From UM-FILTER-39-64 sp964367055 (lineage in GTDB: Bacteria > Patescibacteriota > Minisyncoccia > UBA6257 > UBA9933), in the NCBI GenBank assembly GCA_964367055.1, contig CAYIWD010000015.1, positions 1 to 14,856 on the forward strand: 14,856 nucleotides of DNA, written 5' to 3'. Positions 12,602-14,856 of the stretch are shown here, in pieces. Both the position numbers and the translations under genes were made by a program. Each line of letters begins with the position of its first letter. Positions within the stretch are counted from its first letter, which is position 1. Below the pieces are notes generated by a model. It saw only the letters and a program-made list of their open reading frames with translations, was not told the DNA's origin and searched no databases.

Positions 12602-13369
12602 CTATTTTATTTCATAAGTCACGCTGACTTGCATTGTTACTTCCTGGGTACCGGGCTGAATCTGAGGTAGGGCTGGCGCCGCTTCTGCTCCTCCTCCCAT
12701 TCCTAATGTCTTTAAATTGCCGTAGTAAGGAATTGACTGATATTCATAAAAATTAATTATCTCACCCAATGTTACTCCATTTTTATCCGCCATTGCTTTA
12801 GCTTTTTCTTTAACTTTATCAAACGCCTGACCTCTGGCATCGCTTAAATATTTTTCCGGGTCATCAACATCAAAAGAAATTGAACTGATTTGATTAATAC
12901 CTAAAGGCGGCAATCCACTTAAAACTTCGGCTACTTTGTTTAAATCGCGAATCTTGACTGAAACAGTTTGCGTCAAAGTATAGCCAGTGATATACGATGT
13001 CCTTGTCTTCTCGTCATATTCGTAACGCGGGCTAAGATTGTATTCAGTAGTTTTAATATCTTTTTCATCAATCCCTTTAGATTTTATGAAATCAATAGCC
13101 GCGTTCATTTTCTTGATATTATTATCAGCTAATGTTTTTGGATTAGACCCCTCAGAAACAACTGAAAAAGAGAATTTCGCGATGTCGGGCGAAACTGTTA
13201 CTTTGCCTTCAGCTGAAACATTTATAGTTCTAACGGGCATTAAAGAATCGCTATATTTCTTTATCGGCCCCCAGAAAAATGAATAAATAATAACTAACGT
13301 CAAAAAGCCCAAGAATGCCGCTATGGCTTGATTTTTTTGATTTTTTGATTTTACGTCGTCGTTTGGCAT
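12602..13369 (-). CDS. SIMPL-domain (DUF541) membrane-anchored protein
   Basis: A 255-residue protein with a short cytoplasmic N terminus, one membrane helix (about 15-33) and an extracytoplasmic SIMPL domain. The domain opens with INVSAEGKVTVSPDIAKFSF (49-68), the family signature, and includes the DKVKEKAKAMADKNG helix and the closing QEVTMQVSVTYEIK strand. A Gly/Ala/Pro-rich loop lies at about 221-240. SIMPL proteins (BP26/YggE type) are periplasmic or surface proteins of poorly defined function, some forming channel-like oligomers or linked to stress tolerance. The first 19 bases overlap the 3' end of tpiA, indicating co-transcription and possibly translational coupling. Confidence 0.88.
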   Translation of the reverse strand: MPNDDVKSKNQKNQAIAAFLGFLTLVIIYSFFWGPIKKYSDSLMPVRTINVSAEGKVTVSPDIAKFSFSVVSEGSNPKTLADNNIKKMNAAIDFIKSKGIDEKDIKTTEYNLSPRYEYDEKTRTSYITGYTLTQTVSVKIRDLNKVAEVLSGLPPLGINQISSISFDVDDPEKYLSDARGQAFDKVKEKAKAMADKNGVTLGEIINFYEYQSIPYYGNLKTLGMGGGAEAAPALPQIQPGTQEVTMQVSVTYEIK

Positions 13370-14130
13370 ATAATTTTTTTAACTTCTTCTATTTTTAAAC
13401 TGGCGTTGCCGACCAAAGCGCCGTCAATCTCTTCATATTTTATAAAATTTTTAATGTTTTTACTATCAACCGAGCCGCCATAGAGTACGCGAGTATTAAG
13501 CATTTGGTACTTAGTATTTAGCAGTTGTTTTATAAATTTTATCATTTCCAAAGCGTCTGCAGGCGTATCGGGTTGTCCATTTTTATTTGTGCTAAGAGCC
13601 CAAACGGGTTCATACGCGATAATTAGGTTGTTAATCGCTAATCGCGAAGCGCTAATCGTTTTTAAATCTTTTTGGAGTTGTTTTTTTACGTATTGTTTTG
13701 CATACGAAATTTGCGCTTTGCGATTTGCAATTTGCGATTTGCGCGAAGATTCCCCAACGCAAAGTATCACTTTTAATCCTGATTTCAAGGCGGCTAAAAC
13801 TTTTTTGTTAATCATCTCATCGGTCTCGTTTAAATATTTACGACGTTCTGAATGACCAATAATTACATATTCCACGCCTAAATTTTTTAGCATTTTCGGA
13901 GAAATTTCACCGGTATAAGCGCCATTGTCCGCCCAGAATACATTCTGGGCGCCAATTTTCAATTTTAAATTTTTAATTTTAAATTTTGGAAGATAAACAA
14001 ACGGCGGGCAAACAACGATTTCGACGTTTTTGCTGTTTATTGTAAGTCGCAAGTTGTAAGCCAGTAAACGCTCCGCTTCTTTAAGCAAATCAGGTGCCAT
14101 TTTCCAATTAAAAATTATAATTTTATTCAT
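13351..14130 (-). CDS. tpiA: Triosephosphate isomerase
   Basis: A 259-residue TIM-barrel enzyme interconverting dihydroxyacetone phosphate and glyceraldehyde 3-phosphate in glycolysis. All catalytic elements are present: NWKM with Asn8 and Lys10, GAQN at 60-63, GHSERR with His93, YEPVWA with Glu174, the phosphate-binding LYGGSV at 216-221 and DGALVGNASL at 236-245. The lid region after YEPVWA is slightly longer than in E. coli. Length is close to the usual 250. Strikingly, five segments are encoded by 7-nt or 14-nt period DNA (at 13494, 13631, 13708, 13954 and 14040), giving repetitive peptides such as RKSQIANRKAQIS and LLNTKYQMLNT in the helices between conserved strands. The mRNA is predicted to be leaderless. 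Confidence 0.96.
   Translation of the reverse strand: MNKIIIFNWKMAPDLLKEAERLLAYNLRLTINSKNVEIVVCPPFVYLPKFKIKNLKLKIGAQNVFWADNGAYTGEISPKMLKNLGVEYVIIGHSERRKYLNETDEMINKKVLAALKSGLKVILCVGESSRKSQIANRKAQISYAKQYVKKQLQKDLKTISASRLAINNLIIAYEPVWALSTNKNGQPDTPADALEMIKFIKQLLNTKYQMLNTRVLYGGSVDSKNIKNFIKYEEIDGALVGNASLKIEEVKKIICQTTT
13494..13521 (-). repeat. 7-nt-period patch in tpiA, 4 units
   Basis: Minus-strand units are CTAAATA, CTAAGTA, CCAAATG and CTTAATA. They encode part of LLNTKYQMLNTRV (residues 203-215) in the helix before the LYGGSV strand. Confidence 0.7.
13631..13658 (-). repeat. 7-nt-period patch in tpiA, 4 units
   Basis: Minus-strand units are CGATTAG, CGCTTCG, CGATTAG and CGATTAA. They encode about TISASRLAIN (158-167), just before the strand that ends in the catalytic Glu174. 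Confidence 0.7.
13708..13742 (-). repeat. 7-nt-period patch in tpiA, 5 units
   Basis: Minus-strand units are GCAAATC, GCAAATT, GCAAATC, GCAAAGC and GCAAATT, the most regular patch in the gene. They encode RKSQIANRKAQI (130-141), a 7-residue repeat. The protein is about 7 residues longer than usual here. Confidence 0.8.
13931..13950. repeat. 20-bp near-perfect palindrome inside tpiA
   Basis: GCCCAGAAT and ATTCTGGGC are perfect inverse copies separated by two bases. It lies in the codons of NVFWADNG, a conserved stretch, 3 bases from the 14-nt-period patch. Confidence 0.6.
13954..13987 (-). repeat. 14-nt-period patch in tpiA
   Basis: Minus-strand units are AAAATTTAAAATTA and AAAATTTAAAATTG, then a partial AAAATT. 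They encode KFKIKNLKLKI (49-59), which occupies the place of the helix before GAQN. Confidence 0.75.
14040..14060 (-). repeat. 7-nt-period patch in tpiA, 3 units
   Basis: Minus-strand units are CTTACAA, CTTGCGA and CTTACAA. They encode about AYNLRLTI (24-31) in the first helix of the barrel. Confidence 0.6.
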
Positions 14131-14136
14131 AATTAG

Positions 14137-14145
14137 ATTATAACA
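14137..14145 (-). promoter_or_regulatory. Extended -10 promoter for tpiA
   Basis: The minus strand reads TGTTATAAT, an extended -10 (TG-n-TATAAT). No good -35 is found at 17 bp, which extended -10 promoters tolerate. Six bases (CTAATT) separate it from the tpiA ATG at 14130, so the transcript would start at the start codon. Confidence 0.6.
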
Positions 14146-14166
14146 AAAATTTAATTATCGCGCCTC

Positions 14167-14799
14167 TTATGTCAAGAACGCGGCTTGGCCCGTAATCAAT
14201 TGGAAAATAAATCCGGCTAAAGGCGAGAGAATGAAAAAAGCCACAAGTAAAGCAAAGAAAATTCCGAAAAAACCAAGAGACATTATTCCCCTGCTGAATC
14301 TTGGGAATAAATCCATCAGCACTTTTGAGCCATCAAGCGGCGGCAAAGGAATTAGATTAAATAAAGCCAAGAAGATATTGATATAAACAATCAAAGCCAC
14401 GGCTGTTAAAAAGAATTCGGAAAAAATCCCTGAACCAAAAACACCGGTAAAAATAATTCTTAAGAAAATTCCTAAAATCAAAGCGATAATCAAATTAGCC
14501 GATGGCCCGGCAATGCCGACTTTTAACGAACCATATTTTTGGTCTTTTAAATTATAAGGATTATAAGGCACTGGTTTTGCCCAACCAATAAAAACTCCGC
14601 CGTAAAACAAAAGGAAAAGCGGAATAATAACTGTTCCCCATAAATCAATATGAGCCAAAGGATTCAAAGTCAAACGGCCTTGGTCTTTGGCAGTTGAATC
14701 GCCGAGTTTATAAGCGATAAAGCCGTGAGCATATTCGTGAAAAGTGGCTGACAAAACAATGACAATGTATAAAAATAATTTTTGAGAAATTGCGTCCAT
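14167..14799 (-). CDS. Site-2 protease-like M50 family membrane metalloprotease
   Basis: A 210-residue membrane metalloprotease with several hydrophobic helices. HEYAH at 21-25 is the zinc-binding HExxH motif within the first helix, and NLIPLPPLDG at 148-157 supplies the third ligand, Asp156. The GIAGPSANLIIALILG segment (95-110) is typical of the small, PDZ-less M50B group, of which B. subtilis YwhC is one example. Such enzymes cleave transmembrane substrates; the target is unknown. An in-frame ATG at 14850 exists, but the additional 17 residues are encoded by a 7-nt repeat, so 14799 is preferred. The gene stops 24 bases before the tpiA -10 element, and no terminator is evident. Confidence 0.9.
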   Translation of the reverse strand: MDAISQKLFLYIVIVLSATFHEYAHGFIAYKLGDSTAKDQGRLTLNPLAHIDLWGTVIIPLFLLFYGGVFIGWAKPVPYNPYNLKDQKYGSLKVGIAGPSANLIIALILGIFLRIIFTGVFGSGIFSEFFLTAVALIVYINIFLALFNLIPLPPLDGSKVLMDLFPRFSRGIMSLGFFGIFFALLVAFFILSPLAGFIFQLITGQAAFLT

Positions 14800-14800
14800 A

Positions 14801-14835
14801 ATACTTGATACTTGATACTTGATACTATATACTCT
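14801..14835. repeat. 7-nt tandem array at the start of the M50 gene
   Basis: On the plus strand ATACTTG occurs three times perfectly, followed by ATACTAT and ATACTCT. The array ends one base before the preferred ATG of the M50 protease gene, where its ribosome-binding region would be. Confidence 0.8.
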
Positions 14836-14856
14836 ACGAATATGAAACAATGTTCT

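Noticed and set aside
14801..14835. Heptamer array considered as a CRISPR
   Set aside because: Units are 7 nt and contiguous, with no spacers and no cas genes.

Overview
The window reads like part of a small, AT-rich genome of a Candidate Phyla Radiation (Patescibacteria) bacterium, most likely a parcubacterium. This is inferred from the compact proteins, the near-absence of Shine-Dalgarno sites on most genes, the short-period DNA repeats, and an rplK that is not followed by rplA (several Parcubacteria are known to lack ribosomal protein L1). TGA acts as a stop (murB ends in TGA), so the UGA=Gly code of Gracilibacteria/SR1 does not apply. Every supported gene is on the minus strand, so transcription runs from high to low coordinates.

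In transcription order: (1) 14.8-14.17 kb, a site-2-protease-like M50 membrane peptidase. (2) 14.13-10.17 kb, an operon-like run of tpiA, a SIMPL-domain protein, a membrane-anchored alpha/beta hydrolase, a GtrA-like membrane protein and murB. It is followed by a 10-codon lysine-rich ORF and a strong intrinsic terminator. (3) 9.83-6.23 kb, a clear promoter followed by hpf, secA, a NUDIX hydrolase and an ASCH-domain protein. (4) 6.21-2.91 kb, a promoter followed by gyrB, secE, nusG and rplK. (5) 2.91-2.46 kb, a gene-free stretch holding two very large inverted repeats. (6) 2.46-0.28 kb, a dTMP-precursor cassette: dCMP deaminase, a ThyA-fold thymidylate synthase, an unknown Cys/His-rich protein, a hairpin and a dCTP deaminase/dUTPase-family protein. 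(7) 253-1, the 5' end of gatB, cut by the window edge.

Most genes are housekeeping: glycolysis, wall precursor synthesis, protein export, translation, DNA topology and dTMP supply. The unusual content is between and inside them. tpiA contains five separate patches of DNA with an exact 7-nt (or 14-nt) period, each with a different unit, yet the enzyme keeps its catalytic motifs and near-normal length. Two more 7-nt arrays lie outside it, one touching the M50 start codon and one downstream of murB. Other notable points are the tiny MAKKKAKKKR unit, two predicted leaderless mRNAs (hpf, tpiA), the inverted repeats after rplK, a SecA that appears to lack its helical wing domain, and a dCTP deaminase-family protein without the usual catalytic acids.
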